NCBI GenBank assembly: GCA_027001815.1
Contig: JALTLT010000194.1
Coordinates: 1-5,017, forward strand
Source: Gammaproteobacteria bacterium
GTDB taxonomy: Bacteria; Pseudomonadota; Gammaproteobacteria; JALTLT01
Length of the DNA: 5,017 nucleotides
Direction of reading: 5' to 3'
This document shows, in pieces, positions 4,852-5,017 of this stretch (the stretch's first letter is position 1; each line of letters opens with the position of its first letter). Under the pieces are notes generated by a model that was not told where the DNA came from, ran no database searches, and saw only the letters and a list, made by a program, of their open reading frames with translations. The translations under genes were made by a program, and so were the position numbers.

Positions 4852-5017
4852 GGACCCTCCCCACTCTCTCCATGCGGATCGGTACCAACGATCCCTGCCG
4901 GCCGGTCGCGGGAATGTCATGTGGAGAGGCTATGGTGATCGCTCCGACAGTGCCCGCCCTCTGCTCCCCCGGATGAGGGCGGATCGGGAACCGGCACCGG
5001 GCGTCGTTGGGGAGTGC

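Larger units (their letters stand above)
4731..5017. other. Right-end intergenic region without a supported gene
   Basis: About 290 nt. It holds the decayed module iii, the sigma-32-like promoter, and a short inverted repeat GGATCG/CGATCC (4876-4881 and 4889-4894). The only plus-strand start with a nearby GGAG (ATG 4932-4934) gives 14 codons before a stop, so no gene is called. It may be the upstream region of a gene beyond the window. Confidence 0.5.

Noticed and set aside
4914..4976. Small plus-strand frame beginning MSCGEAMVIAP
   Set aside because: Only about 20 codons, poor start context, and no conserved feature.

Overview
The window is about 5 kb of GC-rich bacterial chromosome, most likely from a gammaproteobacterium. 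The support is a CbpA-type DnaJ paired with its modulator CbpM, a small CPXCG cysteine-rich protein, and a good match to an RpoH (sigma-32) promoter. The genus cannot be named from the sequence. No transposase, phage gene, CRISPR array, rRNA or tRNA is visible.

Layout. The left edge (1-273, +) is the C-terminal end of a thioredoxin-reductase-like flavoprotein oxidoreductase. It overlaps by 14 nt the start of a 655-residue exported repeat protein (260-2227, +), which has a signal peptide, two Sel1-like repeats and about 15 ankyrin repeats. The next gene is convergent (2276-2467, -) and encodes a 63-residue CPXCG-family protein. The whole gap between these two genes is one perfect 25-bp-arm hairpin that looks like a bidirectional terminator. 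Two minus-strand genes follow: cbpM (2874-3194) and, upstream of it in transcription order, cbpA (3421-4371). The right end (4372-5017) has no convincing gene. It holds repeats and a sigma-32-like promoter pointing toward cbpA.

The most unusual content lies between the genes. A modular family of hairpin repeats built on GTTGAAAAA/TTTTTCAAC occupies every large intergenic gap. I resolve five modules: (i) a 35-nt hairpin beginning CAGGCTG; (ii) a GCGGTGC/GCACCGC hairpin; (iii) a GTTTTCAATGA/TCATTGAAAAC hairpin; (iv) a GCCGGAA/TTCCGGC hairpin; (v) the GTTGAAAAAGGCC terminator-like hairpin. Copy A (4533-4730) is i-ii-iii-iv-v-v'. Copy B (2587-2726, inverted) is i-ii-iv-v. Copy C (3218-3305) is i-ii-iii. 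Copy D (2223-2275) is v alone. Copies A and C differ at two stem positions by compensatory base-pair changes. Copy C lies between cbpA and cbpM, next to the cbpM ribosome binding site. Copy A lies between the putative heat-shock promoter and cbpA.

How the genes may work together: CbpA is an Hsp40 co-chaperone of DnaK and CbpM is its small antagonist, so the right half is a chaperone-control unit that the repeats appear to have invaded. The left half pairs a redox flavoprotein with an exported scaffold protein in what looks like a translationally coupled operon; its role is unknown.
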